A stretch of DNA of 44,387 nt, from NCBI GenBank assembly GCA_029866215.1, contig JARWZU010000076.1, positions 1-44,387 of the forward strand. The letters are read 5' to 3'. Below, piece after piece: positions 24,106-33,597 of this stretch (the first letter of the stretch is position 1; every line of letters starts with the position of its first letter). The notes beneath the pieces are model-generated. The model worked only from the letters and a program-made list of their open reading frames with translations, was not told the origin of the DNA and did not search any database. This stretch comes from Akkermansiaceae bacterium (GTDB lineage: Bacteria > Verrucomicrobiota > Verrucomicrobiia > Verrucomicrobiales > Akkermansiaceae). The translations under genes and the position numbers were made by a program.

Positions 24106-25437
24106 TTAGTCGGGTAGTTTGACCGTCTCCAGTCGTGGTGAGAGTAACTGCATCACTAGTAGTGCAAGCAGATAGGCGGTGGCCGCGATGGCGAATAGCG
24201 GAACATAGCCGCCGGTGTTGATGATGAATCCGACCTTCGCTGCCAGTAGTGCACCACCGAGTCCCCCCATCAGGCCGCCAATGCCGACAACGCTGCCCAC
24301 GGCGCGGCGCGGGAACTGGTCGGAGACGGTGGTGAAGAGGTTAGCGCTCCAGCCTTGGTGGGCCGCAGTGGCCAGGGCGATGAGGGCGATCGCCAAATTT
24401 ATACTGCTGGTCATGGAGGCAAAGACGATTGGCACGACGCATAGCGCACAAATCAGCATCGTGACCTTGCGGGCTTTGTTCACGCTCCAACCCAGGCCGA
24501 TGAATTTTGTGGCTAGCCAACCGAAAAAGATGCTTCCGCCATCCGAAACGAGATAGATGACGAGAAAGGGAATGCCGATCTGCTTGAGATCGAGCTTTGT
24601 GGAAAACGCCTCGTTGCTGTTGAAGAACGTTGGCAGCCACGTGAGATAGAACCACCAGATAGAGTCGGTCATGAACTTGGGAATCGCAAACGCCCAAGTG
24701 GCGCGGTATTTCACCAGTTCTCGCCATTTCACGACTTTCTCGACCTCTGGCGGGCCGTCCTGTCGAATGAAAGCCAGTTCTTCGGGGGAAAGCTTTGGAT
24801 GCTGTTCGGGCGTGCGATAAACGGCGAGCCACCAGAAAAGCACGAACACGCCGATGGCACCGGTCACGATGAAGCTGGCCCGCCAGCCCAAGTGCGAGAT
24901 AATGAATGGCACACAAAGGGCCGTAATAATGATGCCGACGTTCGCGCCGGCGTTAAAGATACCGGTGGCGAAACTGCGCTCCTTGCGCGGGAACCACTCC
25001 GATACAGTCTTGATCGCGGCGGGGAAATTACCGGCCTCGCCGACTCCGAGCAGTCCTCGTGCCCAGGCCATCCCGGAAACGGAATGAACGAGACCGTGGA
25101 GCACGGCGGCAAGGCTCCACCCGCCGATGCTAACGGTGTATCCGCGGCGCACGCCGATGCGGTCGATCATGTAGCCAGCCAGAAGGAAGCCGAACGCGTA
25201 ACAGTATTTGAAGATCGAATCCAAGAAACTCATCTTCTCCCGAAACATCGCCATGTCCGCGTCGGTCAGTGGCTGACTTAGCGGAATCCCCAGCATCTGG
25301 TGGCGAAAAACCGGGTCAAGCATCGTGAAGGAGAAGACGTTTCGGTCAATATAATTGATGGTGGTAGCAAGGAACAGCACGGCGCAGATGCGCCAGCGGA
25401 AGCGGCCGATGTTTTTATTCACGGGAGAAAAAGACAT
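24106..25437 (-). CDS. MFS transporter, ACS (hexuronate/glucarate-like) family
   Basis: A 443-residue, 12-helix major facilitator of the anion:cation symporter group (ExuT/GudP-like), which takes up organic anions such as hexuronates or aldarates. Signature segments are TINYIDRNVFSF in helix 1, the GYMIDRIGVRRGY loop between helices 2 and 3, GVGEAGNFPAAIKTVSEWFP in helix 4 and ATGIFNAGANVGI, and SGWRASFIVTGA-type helix 5 (LGWRASFIVTGAIG). The substrate is not identifiable, and no uronate catabolic gene lies beside it. The ATG at 25437 is chosen. A possible tiny membrane ORF follows it. Confidence 0.85.
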   Translation of the reverse strand: MSFSPVNKNIGRFRWRICAVLFLATTINYIDRNVFSFTMLDPVFRHQMLGIPLSQPLTDADMAMFREKMSFLDSIFKYCYAFGFLLAGYMIDRIGVRRGYTVSIGGWSLAAVLHGLVHSVSGMAWARGLLGVGEAGNFPAAIKTVSEWFPRKERSFATGIFNAGANVGIIITALCVPFIISHLGWRASFIVTGAIGVFVLFWWLAVYRTPEQHPKLSPEELAFIRQDGPPEVEKVVKWRELVKYRATWAFAIPKFMTDSIWWFYLTWLPTFFNSNEAFSTKLDLKQIGIPFLVIYLVSDGGSIFFGWLATKFIGLGWSVNKARKVTMLICALCVVPIVFASMTSSINLAIALIALATAAHQGWSANLFTTVSDQFPRRAVGSVVGIGGLMGGLGGALLAAKVGFIINTGGYVPLFAIAATAYLLALLVMQLLSPRLETVKLPD

Positions 25438-25571
25438 GATGGTTTGATACTGGGTTTGCTTGATGGACTGTCCACCGAAGCGCTATGAGAAGTAGTAAAG
25501 GCACATCGCCACTGGCAAGAAACAAAATACGGTCTGACACTCCATCCGACACGGGGGAGGAATCCACCGAG

Positions 25572-26168
25572 TCAGCCCTGGAGGGCGCGGAGGGCGCCAC
25601 GCACAAGCGCTTCGGTGGCCGCTGCAGGGTCAGAATCCAGCACTTTTCGCACCGCTTTCCGTGCATCGACCTGCTTGTAGCCCAGCGCGATCAGAGCCAA
25701 TTCGGCATCGGCCACCGCCGCGCTCACCTGGCCGGCGGCTGCGTCTTGCCAAGTTTCCGTGACGCCGACCTTGTCTTTGAGTTCGAGCACGATGCGCTCG
25801 GCGGTCTTTTTGCCTACGCCTTTCAGTTTGGAAAGTCCGGCAACATCTCCGGCCACAACCGCCTGTTTGAAGCGGGTCACGTCCATGCCGCTCAAGACCG
25901 AGATCGCCATCGTCGGACCCACCCCACTGACTCGGTCGATCAGTAGCAGGAAGACGTCGCGTTCCTCTTCGCTGGCGAAGCCGAACAATTTTTGGCCTAA
26001 CTGGCTAAAATGCAGGTGGGTCCGCAGGTCGACCTCCAGCCCCTCGGCGGCGTGAAGGCGGTCGAAGGTCGAGTGCGGGATGAAGACTTCGTAGCCAACA
26101 CCATGCACATCCACCACCAAGCGGTTGGGATAAGCCTCGATCACCTTGCCACGCAGTCTCGCAATCAT
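25572..26168 (-). CDS. ruvA: Holliday junction DNA helicase subunit RuvA
   Basis: A 198-residue RuvA, the junction-binding tetramer that loads RuvB. The N-terminal OB fold shows MIARLRGKVIEAYPNRLVVD and VGYEVFIP. The two helix-hairpin-helix motifs are LIDRVSGVGPTMAISVLSG and LSKLKGVGKKTAERIVLELK. The C-terminal UBA-like RuvB-binding domain holds ALIALGYKQVDARKAVRKVL. The start is the ATG at 26168; a GTG two codons upstream is less likely. ruvB and ruvC are not adjacent. Confidence 0.93.
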   Translation of the reverse strand: MIARLRGKVIEAYPNRLVVDVHGVGYEVFIPHSTFDRLHAAEGLEVDLRTHLHFSQLGQKLFGFASEEERDVFLLLIDRVSGVGPTMAISVLSGMDVTRFKQAVVAGDVAGLSKLKGVGKKTAERIVLELKDKVGVTETWQDAAAGQVSAAVADAELALIALGYKQVDARKAVRKVLDSDPAAATEALVRGALRALQG

Positions 26169-26251
26169 CGCCACTTAGCTTGCCTGCGTGTTCTCCTGCG
26201 TCAATGCCGATCCACCGGAATGTCGGCGGGCAATTCGGCCAACCTTCTCCG

Positions 26252-26836
26252 TCAGCATCTGTCCGAACAACTCGCGATCTGGGTGATGGCGGTTGGATAG
26301 AGTCGATGCTCGACGATTTGAATTCTCGCGTGCAACGATTCCGCCGTGTCATCGGGTAAAATCGGCACGGCTTCCTGCAGGATGATCGGGCCGGTATCCA
26401 TGCCGTCATCGACCAAATGCACCGTGCAGCCGGCCTCTTTGGCACCGGCGTTGAGTGCTTGTTTCCATGACTCTAGGCCCGGGAATGCTGGCAGTAAGGA
26501 TGGGTGGATGTTGAGGATTCGCCCTGGAAAGGCATCCAACAGCGGGCGCTTCACCAAGCGCAGGAATCCCGCGAGGCACACCAACTCGACCCCGGCATCC
26601 TTGAGTTGCCGCGCGGTTTCGGCCTGCGACTCCTCGGGGAATTTGGTTTGAAATCCCCCGCAATCGATCATGCCCGTGGGGATTCCCCGCACCCGAGCCC
26701 GCTCGAGGATGAAGGCCTCTGGGCGATCCGACAGCACCAGTGCGATTCGGGCGTCAAGTGTCCCTGCATCGATCGCATCGAGGATCGCCTGCATGTTTGA
26801 ACCCGACCCAGAACCAAGAACGCCCAACACCATCAT
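26252..26836 (-). CDS. purN: Phosphoribosylglycinamide formyltransferase
   Basis: A 194-residue PurN, which transfers a formyl group to GAR in purine synthesis. Motifs are LGSGSGSNMQAILDAI at the N-terminus, the LAGFLRLV block, and the active site NIHPSLLPAFPG with its Asn and His. The catalytic Asp lies in HLVDDGMDTGPIILQ, and the family ending is VEHRLYPTAI. Length is standard. Two consecutive Met codons start the frame at 26836. It is upstream of ruvA on the same strand with 83 bases between them. Confidence 0.93.
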   Translation of the reverse strand: MMVLGVLGSGSGSNMQAILDAIDAGTLDARIALVLSDRPEAFILERARVRGIPTGMIDCGGFQTKFPEESQAETARQLKDAGVELVCLAGFLRLVKRPLLDAFPGRILNIHPSLLPAFPGLESWKQALNAGAKEAGCTVHLVDDGMDTGPIILQEAVPILPDDTAESLHARIQIVEHRLYPTAITQIASCSDRC

Positions 26837-26962
26837 GCGCTTGGTTTAGGCGACTCACCGGAGCTGCCAAGCCCCAATTTTCAGAAACGCCGAAATCCAC
26901 GAATTCACGGGAATGGGAGTTCGCGCTTGGAAACTCAGGCTCCAACGCTTATCCCCTGATGC

Positions 26963-28063
26963 ATGCACGATTCACGCATCGACGCGCTCGCCCGCCAATT
27001 GGTCCGTTACTCCACCGCTCTGAAGAAAGGTGAGAAAATCCTCATCGACCTCCACGATGTGCCTGATGCGATCGGGGTTGCCCTAATCCGCGAGGTCCGC
27101 GCGAGAGGCGCTTTGCCATTTGTTCGAGTGCATCAGTCGCGCTTGAGCCGTGAAATGATGAAAGGCGCGGAGGACCGGCAATACGAAATTATCGCCAAGC
27201 ACCTTCTCGCCGAGATGAAAGACATGGATGCCTACATTGCCCTCCGCGGGGGCGGTAACATTGCTGAGAATTCCGATGTGCCAGCCGAGCGCATGCGATT
27301 GGCGATGAAGCACATGCGTCCGGTGCTCGATCACCGGGTGAAGAAGACCAAGTGGTGCGTGCTGCGTTGGCCGAGTCCGTCGATGGCCCAGCAAGCGGGC
27401 ATGAGTACTGAAGCGTTTGAGGACTTCTATTTCAAGGTTTGCCTCCTCGATTACAAGGCGTTGATCCCCGCGATGAACGCGCTCAAGAAGCTCATGGACA
27501 AGACCGAGGACGTCCACATCAAGGGCCCTGGCACCGATCTTCGATTTTCGATCAAAGGCATCAACGCAATCGCGTCCGGCGGCAATTACAACGTGCCCGA
27601 TGGTGAGGTTTTCACTTCGCCCGTGCGTGATTCGGTCGAGGGCTACATCACCTACAACGCGCCGACTATTTATCAGGGGATCCCATTTGACGCCATCCGC
27701 CTTGAGTTCTCGAAAGGGAAAATCGTCAAGGCCGAGGCGGGTTCCAAGACCAAGGAGCTTAACAAAATTTTGAATAGCGACGAGGGGGCCCGCTACATCG
27801 GGGAGTTTGCGCTCGGATTCCATCCATTCATTCTTCAGCCGATGCGCGACATCCTGTTCGACGAGAAAATTTGTGGGTCATTCCATTTCACGCCCGGACA
27901 AGCCTACGAAGAGGCGGACAACGGCAACCGCTCGCAAGTGCATTGGGACATGGTCAGCATCCAGCGCAAGGACTGGGGTGGCGGTGAGATTTACTTCGAC
28001 GGCAAGCTGATTCGCAAGAACGGCATTTTCACCTTGAAGGCGCTCGAAAAACTCAACGGCTAA
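26963..28063 (+). CDS. M29-family aminopeptidase
   Basis: A 366-residue protein of the thermophilic metalloprotease/aminopeptidase T family (M29), which uses two metal ions to remove N-terminal residues. Conserved segments are the [14 protein letters not shown] start, [20 protein letters not shown] with the first Glu ligand, the [12 protein letters not shown] block with a second Glu and a His, and a [10 protein letters not shown] segment with the further His and Asp ligands. The ATG at 26963 lies in a divergent spacer facing purN. It is followed by pyrH after 78 bases, but there is no functional reason to group them. Confidence 0.85.
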   Translation: MHDSRIDALARQLVRYSTALKKGEKILIDLHDVPDAIGVALIREVRARGALPFVRVHQSRLSREMMKGAEDRQYEIIAKHLLAEMKDMDAYIALRGGGNIAENSDVPAERMRLAMKHMRPVLDHRVKKTKWCVLRWPSPSMAQQAGMSTEAFEDFYFKVCLLDYKALIPAMNALKKLMDKTEDVHIKGPGTDLRFSIKGINAIASGGNYNVPDGEVFTSPVRDSVEGYITYNAPTIYQGIPFDAIRLEFSKGKIVKAEAGSKTKELNKILNSDEGARYIGEFALGFHPFILQPMRDILFDEKICGSFHFTPGQAYEEADNGNRSQVHWDMVSIQRKDWGGGEIYFDGKLIRKNGIFTLKALEKLNG

Positions 28064-28141
28064 GCGCGTTACGATTTCCATCGGTTTTTGCCTTTCCAAC
28101 CCATCGCATCATCCTCTTTTATTTGTCAGCAACCATCCCGC

Positions 28142-28879
28142 ATGAACCAAAGCCCCAACGATCCACGCCCATTCAAACGCGCCATTCTCAAACTCAGCGG
28201 CGAGGCTCTTCGCGGAGCTGGCTCCCGAGACAACATTTCTCCTGAGATTGTCGACCGCATCGCCCTTGAGATCCGCGAGGCAGTGGAGGGCGGACTCCAA
28301 CTCGGCGTGGTGGTGGGGGGTGGCAATTTTTGGCGTGGCGCGAGCGCTTCAGCCCGCGGGATGGATCGCGCAACGGCAGATTATGTCGGCATGCTTGCCA
28401 CCGTGATGAATGCCTTGGCGCTTGAGGGCGCGCTCGAGCACCACGGCGTTTCCTGCGTCGTCCAGTCGGCCATCGAGATGAAAAACGTCGCGGAGCCCTT
28501 CATCCGGCGGAAGGCGGAGAAGCAGCTCGACGAAGGGAAAGTGGTGATTTTCGCAGCGGGCACGGGCAATCCATTTTTTTCGACCGACACGACCGCCGCG
28601 CTGCGGGCCAGCGAAATGGGGGCCGACGTGATCCTCAAGGCGACTCAAGTCGATGGGGTTTATGACTCGGATCCGCGCCACAATCCGGATGCCACTCGGT
28701 TTGAGACGGTGACCTTCCAGCGCTGCCTTTCCGACCGCCTCAATGTGATGGACGCCACGGCCTTCAGCCTTTGCATGGACAACCACGTGCCGATCATCGT
28801 GTTTGATTTAGCACCTCCCGGAAATCTTTCTCACGCTCTGCGTGGCTTGCCGATCGGCACGCTGGTGCACGGTGAATGA
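28142..28879 (+). CDS. pyrH: UMP kinase
   Basis: A 245-residue UMP kinase of the amino-acid-kinase fold, making UDP from UMP and ATP. It has [13 protein letters not shown] at the N-terminus, [12 protein letters not shown], the nucleobase-contact region [20 protein letters not shown], the [19 protein letters not shown] loop and the phosphate-binding [13 protein letters not shown]. The start ATG at 28142 gives the normal length; an in-frame TTG at 28088 would add an implausible leader. It precedes frr by 35 bases, the common tsf-pyrH-frr order, though tsf is not in the window. Confidence 0.93.
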   Translation: MNQSPNDPRPFKRAILKLSGEALRGAGSRDNISPEIVDRIALEIREAVEGGLQLGVVVGGGNFWRGASASARGMDRATADYVGMLATVMNALALEGALEHHGVSCVVQSAIEMKNVAEPFIRRKAEKQLDEGKVVIFAAGTGNPFFSTDTTAALRASEMGADVILKATQVDGVYDSDPRHNPDATRFETVTFQRCLSDRLNVMDATAFSLCMDNHVPIIVFDLAPPGNLSHALRGLPIGTLVHGE

Positions 28880-28914
28880 TTCCGCCACTCGAACTCTCAA
28901 CCACCCGATTTCCC

Positions 28915-29481
28915 ATGGATCCCGAAGAAGCAATTTTCGAAGTTGAAGAAGCGATGACCAAGTGCACCGAGTACCTCGTTCACGAGTTCTCCGGCGTGCG
29001 GACGGGCAAGGCAAGTCCGGCGCTCATCGAGAACCTCGACGTGCACGTGCACGCATACGGTGCCATCTCCAAGCTCAAGAGCATTGCGGTCATCAGCTCG
29101 CCTGAGCCACGGATGTTGGTGGTGCAGCCGTTTGATCCATCGACCACGCGCGACATCGAGCGGGCCATTCGCGAGTGCAAGCTCGGGCTAAATCCAGCTG
29201 CTGCCGATCGCTCGATCCGAGTTCCCATTCCCGAGCTTTCCGAGGAACGCCGGAAGGACATGGTCAAGATGATCAAACAACTTGCTGAAGAGGCGAAAGT
29301 CCGGCTCCGCGCGGCTCGCAAGGATGGCATGGACGCTGCCAAAAAAATGAAGGCCGAAAATATCATCACCGAAGACGGACAAAAGGTCTTCGAGAAAGAG
29401 GTCCAAGACTTCACCAATAAGTTTGCCAAAAAAATCGACGATCTCGCCACCGCGAAGGAGGCCGATCTGATGAAGGTGTGA
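28915..29481 (+). CDS. frr: Ribosome recycling factor
   Basis: A 188-residue RRF, which with EF-G splits post-termination ribosomes. Landmarks are EFSGVRTGKASPALIENL, the VISSPEPRMLVVQPFDPST segment, SIRVPIPELSEERRKDMVK and the C-terminal helical pair with VQDFTNKFAKKIDDLATAKE. The start is the ATG at 28915 (MDPEEAIFEVEEAM); an in-frame upstream start at 28876 would overlap pyrH by four bases. Standard length is 185 residues. Confidence 0.93.
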   Translation: MDPEEAIFEVEEAMTKCTEYLVHEFSGVRTGKASPALIENLDVHVHAYGAISKLKSIAVISSPEPRMLVVQPFDPSTTRDIERAIRECKLGLNPAAADRSIRVPIPELSEERRKDMVKMIKQLAEEAKVRLRAARKDGMDAAKKMKAENIITEDGQKVFEKEVQDFTNKFAKKIDDLATAKEADLMKV

Positions 29482-29616
29482 TGCCCGCTCGATGCACTAG
29501 GGAATTTAGGTCTCTTGTGAGTTGCTGAGAGCGCGGAGTAGTTAGCGGGATTTTTGTCGTGCGCATCGAATTTCTGCTTCACGCACGGCATTGCGGAGCG
29601 TAGAAAACTTCCCGAC

Positions 29617-32600
29617 ATGCCTGACTTTCAACGATTCACTGGGAAACTGATGGCCGCCAATCGCGGCGAAATTGCGATTCGCATTTTTCGTGCGGCAAAC
29701 GAGTTGGGCTTAACCACCGTTTCGATCTTCGCAGAAGAAGACCGGTTTTCGATCCACCGGTTCAAGGCGGATGAGGCTTATCAGCTGGATTCATCGAAAG
29801 GCCCCGTCGGAGCCTATCTGGATGTCGAGGGCATTGTCACCTTGGCGAAGCAAAAAGGCGTGACGATGATTCACCCTGGCTATGGATTTCTATCAGAAAA
29901 CGCTGCGTTCGCTCGGGCTTGTGCGCGTGAGGGAATCACTTTCATCGGGCCTTCTCCGGATTTGTTGGAAAACATGGGGGACAAGACGGCGGCCCGAGCG
30001 CTTGCACATCGTTTCAATGTGCCGACGCTTCCCGGAACCGAGGATCCCATCACGGACTCAGATCAGGCTCTCACCGTGGCGCATGACATCGGGTTTCCGC
30101 TGATCATCAAGGCGGCATTCGGTGGGGGTGGGCGAGGCATGCGCGTGGTCGAGAAACCATCGCAGTTGCCGGGTCTGTTAGCCGAGGCTCAAAACGAGGC
30201 GCTCAATGCCTTTGGAAATTCTGCGGTTTTCCTTGAGCGCTATATTTCCCGAGCCAAGCACATCGAGGTTCAGATCCTCGGTGACCAACATGGCAACGTC
30301 GTCCATCTTCACGAACGCGATTGCTCGGTGCAGCGGCGCTATCAAAAGGTCGTCGAGGTGGCACCCGCGATGCATCTTGACCCGAAGATTCGCAAGGAGC
30401 TTTGCGAAGCGGCGGTCGTCTTGGCCAAGGGGATTGGCTACGACAATGCGGGCACGGTTGAGTTCCTCTACGACATGGACAAGTGCGACTGGTTCTTCAT
30501 CGAGATGAACCCACGCATTCAAGTGGAGCACACGGTGACCGAGTGTGTCACGGGCATCGATTTGGTGCGCTCGCAAATTCTAGTGGCTGCGGGACACAAG
30601 CTCTTCGGCGAGGAGTTGGCGATCCCGCCACAAGCAGAGATCCCATGCAATGGCTTCGCCATTCAGTGCCGCGTCACCACCGAGGATCCAGAGAAAAACT
30701 TTTCGCCTGACTACGGCCGCATTCTTAATTACCGCTCGGCGGCGGGCTTCGGCATCCGCCTTGATGCCGCCTCGGGCGATGCGGGATCCGTGGTGACACC
30801 TTACTATGACTCGATGTTGGTAAAGGTCACCGCGATGGGCCGCGACTTCCCGATGGCGTGCCAACGGATGGATCGCGCGCTTCGTGAATTCCGCATCCGT
30901 GGGGTGAAGACCAACATTCCGTTTCTCGAAAATGTGATCGCAGATGAGACGTTCCGCAGTGGACAGGCTCACACCAAGTTGATCGATACCAAACCGGAGT
31001 TGTTCCAATTCAAACGCCGTCGCGACCGTGCCACCCGCACGCTTTCTTACTTGTCCGACATCACGTTGAACGGCAACCCAACCACCAAAGGATGGAAGCC
31101 CGGGGCGGTGATCCCAAAGGCGGTGGTGCCGAATTCCCATGCGATCGAGCACCATGGGAAATTCCCCAAGGGCAGCCGCGACGTGCTCCTTGAGCTGGGA
31201 CCCGAGAAATTTGCCGAGTGGATTGTGGCCGAGAAGCGCCTCTTGGTCACCGACACCACCCTGCGTGATGCTCACCAGTCATTGATCGCCACCCGCATGC
31301 GCAGCTTCGACATGCTCCGCGTGGCGGAGGCGATCTCCCACCGTGTGCCAGAGATCTTCTCGCTTGAAATGTGGGGCGGCGCGACCTTTGACACCGCGAT
31401 GCGCTTCCTCAGCGAGTGCCCATGGGAACGCCTGCGTCGTCTGCGTGAAAAGATCCCTAACATCTGTTTCCAAATGTTATTCCGTGGCTCAAACGCGGTC
31501 GGCTATTCAAACTATCCGGACAACGTCGTCGCAGGCTTCGTCAAACACGCGGCGGACTCCGGCATGGATATTTTCCGGATTTTTGACTCGCTCAACTACC
31601 TGCCGAACATGCAGGTGGCGATGGAGGCGGTGCGCGATCATGGCAAGTCGATTTGCGAAGCGGCCATTTGCTACACTGGAGACATCACCGATTCTAATAG
31701 AGATAAGTATTCGCTGAAATACTATGTAGAAAAAGCCAAGGAGCTCGAGCGCATGGGTGCCCACATGCTGTGCATCAAGGACATGGCGGGCCTTTGCAAA
31801 CCGCATGCGGCCTACAAGCTGGTCACCGCACTGAAAGAGGAAATCGGTATCCCAGTGCACTTTCACACCCATGACACCTCGGGAATCAACGCGGCTTCGG
31901 TGCTCGCTGCATCCAAGGCGGGTGTCGATGTCGTGGACCTCGCGATCGCATCGATGTCGGGCTCGACCTCGCAGCCGAATCTCAATTCAGTCGCCTCCGC
32001 GCTCGCCAATACCGAGCGTGACCCAGGGCTCGATTTCGATTCGCTCAACGAGATTTCCGACTACTGGGAGCAGGTGTTAGAATTCTATCAGCCATTTGAT
32101 TCGGCACCGCGCTCGGGCACGGCGGAAGTTTACGAGCACGAGATGCCCGGCGGCCAGTACACGAACTTGCGCGAGCAGGCAAACTCAATGGGCCTTGGAC
32201 ACCGTTGGCGTGAAATCGCCCGCACGTATGCGGAGGTGAATCAACTCTTCGGCGACATCGTCAAGGTCACCCCATCCTCGAAGGTGGTTGGCGATATGTG
32301 CATGTTTCTCGTGACCCGTGGGATCAAGGCGGCGGACGTGCCAAAAATCAAACCGGGCTCAATCGATTTCCCAGAGAGCGTGATCGACATGCTTGCGGGT
32401 GGGCTTGGTCAACCTGACGGCGGCTGGCCCGTGGATGTGCAGAAGGTGGTTCTCGGGAATCGCAAGGCCACCACCAAGCGCCCTGGCGAGCTTGCCGAGC
32501 CGATCGATCTTGATGCGACGCGCGTCGAGCTTTCCGCGAAACTGGGTCGGCCCGCGAATGAGGACGATCTCTACTCGCACTTGATGTATCCTCAGGTGTT

Positions 32601-33096
32601 TGCTGACTTCATGGCGTTCCGTGCGAAGTACGATGACCTTAGTGGTTTGCCATCACCGGCGTTTTTCTACGGGTTACAAATCGGCGAGGAAATCGAAATT
32701 GAAATCGATACCGGGAAGATCCTCATCATCAAACTCATCTCGATCGGGGAAGCAGACACGGCGGGTCGCCGCGCATTTTTCTACGAGCTCAATGGAATGC
32801 CGCGTGAGTCGGTTGTAATCGATCAGTCGCTCAAATCGACGTCCAAGGCGTCGCGGGTGAAGGGTGAAGCAGGAAATCCAGCGCATGCCTGCGCACCGAT
32901 TCCCGGGATGGTCACGGAGGTGGCGGTTTCACTCGGCCAAGAGGTCAAGGCGGGCGATAAGCTCATGGTCCTCGAGGCCATGAAGATGCTCACCACGGTC
33001 AGTGCCGGTGCGGATGGAGTGGTCGGCGAAATCCTCGTGAAGAAGGGCGAGCAAGTCGACAGCGATGATCTCGTGGTGACCCTCACGCTTGCGTGA
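29617..33096 (+). CDS. pyc: Pyruvate carboxylase
   Basis: A 1159-residue single-chain pyruvate carboxylase, which makes oxaloacetate from pyruvate, bicarbonate and ATP for anaplerosis. Domain order is biotin carboxylase (N-terminal ~460 residues: KLMAANRGEIAIRIFRA, AAFGGGGRGMRVV, the FIEMNPRIQVEHTVTE block), carboxyltransferase (TDTTLRDAHQSLIATRMRS, EMWGGATFDTAMRFL, HFHTHDTSG), and a C-terminal biotinyl domain with VLEAMKM, the biotin Lys near residue 1123. The start at 29617 (MPDFQRFTGK) is preferred; a GTG-type start at 29554 would add an unlikely Cys-rich leader. The stop overlaps a frame leading into the esterase remnant. Confidence 0.95.
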   Translation: MPDFQRFTGKLMAANRGEIAIRIFRAANELGLTTVSIFAEEDRFSIHRFKADEAYQLDSSKGPVGAYLDVEGIVTLAKQKGVTMIHPGYGFLSENAAFARACAREGITFIGPSPDLLENMGDKTAARALAHRFNVPTLPGTEDPITDSDQALTVAHDIGFPLIIKAAFGGGGRGMRVVEKPSQLPGLLAEAQNEALNAFGNSAVFLERYISRAKHIEVQILGDQHGNVVHLHERDCSVQRRYQKVVEVAPAMHLDPKIRKELCEAAVVLAKGIGYDNAGTVEFLYDMDKCDWFFIEMNPRIQVEHTVTECVTGIDLVRSQILVAAGHKLFGEELAIPPQAEIPCNGFAIQCRVTTEDPEKNFSPDYGRILNYRSAAGFGIRLDAASGDAGSVVTPYYDSMLVKVTAMGRDFPMACQRMDRALREFRIRGVKTNIPFLENVIADETFRSGQAHTKLIDTKPELFQFKRRRDRATRTLSYLSDITLNGNPTTKGWKPGAVIPKAVVPNSHAIEHHGKFPKGSRDVLLELGPEKFAEWIVAEKRLLVTDTTLRDAHQSLIATRMRSFDMLRVAEAISHRVPEIFSLEMWGGATFDTAMRFLSECPWERLRRLREKIPNICFQMLFRGSNAVGYSNYPDNVVAGFVKHAADSGMDIFRIFDSLNYLPNMQVAMEAVRDHGKSICEAAICYTGDITDSNRDKYSLKYYVEKAKELERMGAHMLCIKDMAGLCKPHAAYKLVTALKEEIGIPVHFHTHDTSGINAASVLAASKAGVDVVDLAIASMSGSTSQPNLNSVASALANTERDPGLDFDSLNEISDYWEQVLEFYQPFDSAPRSGTAEVYEHEMPGGQYTNLREQANSMGLGHRWREIARTYAEVNQLFGDIVKVTPSSKVVGDMCMFLVTRGIKAADVPKIKPGSIDFPESVIDMLAGGLGQPDGGWPVDVQKVVLGNRKATTKRPGELAEPIDLDATRVELSAKLGRPANEDDLYSHLMYPQVFADFMAFRAKYDDLSGLPSPAFFYGLQIGEEIEIEIDTGKILIIKLISIGEADTAGRRAFFYELNGMPRESVVIDQSLKSTSKASRVKGEAGNPAHACAPIPGMVTEVAVSLGQEVKAGDKLMVLEAMKMLTTVSAGADGVVGEILVKKGEQVDSDDLVVTLTLA

Positions 33097-33125
33097 GTGA
33101 TGCTGCAACTAGACTAGCAGTTAGA

Positions 33126-33534
33126 ATGTTTAGGGGACTCTACGTTTCATCGTGGAGATCACTTTTTCGATGCTTTCTGTTGGGTGGATTTTCGATCAGC
33201 TGGTTTTTTTACGGCGCCGGCAGATTGTTCGCGGCTGAGTTTTCTGGTTTTCCGGACGTGAGCGAATTGCCAGTTCGAGTGGAGATGCCGTCACCCTTGG
33301 TCACTGAGGACGGGCGTCAAATTCAGTCGGTCACCGAATGGTCGGCGCGGCGGGAGGAAATGAAACGCGTCCTCGCGCATTACGCGATCGGCCATCAAGC
33401 TCCCGCGCCCTGTCAATGAACTTCTCGGGGTGCCGGACCATCTCAGCGTGCACTTTCGGCCGGGAAAACACCTGCTTGCTCCCGAGGATTGGCGCGCGGC
33501 CCTCGATTTCGCGGATCAGCAACTGCGGCGCTGA
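33126..33534 (+). pseudogene. Decayed CE15-like (glucuronoyl/xylan esterase type) gene
   Basis: The first ~97 codons encode a leader (MFRGLYVSSWRSLFRCFLLG, hydrophobic to AAEF) and the start of an alpha/beta hydrolase resembling glucuronoyl or acetylxylan esterases (LPVRVEMPSPLVTEDGRQI then QSVTEWSARREEMKRVLAHY). That frame stops at 33417-33419. In the next frame, from about 33394, the sequence encodes a matching C-terminus: HFRPGKHLLAPEDWRAALDF ending ADQQLRR at TGA 33532-33534. The whole catalytic middle is missing, so a large internal deletion has joined the two ends. It is not functional. The start at 33126 is an ATG; a GTG at 33093 overlaps the pyc stop. Confidence 0.65.
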
Positions 33535-33597
33535 ATGCGCCCAGCGCTTCTCCCTTGCCCATTGAGCTAGCACCGCTTAGCCTCCGAGGCTCTGCCG

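Noticed and set aside
27083-27823. 246-codon minus-strand frame inside the M29 aminopeptidase gene
   Set aside because: It is His/Leu-rich antisense translation of a well-supported gene.
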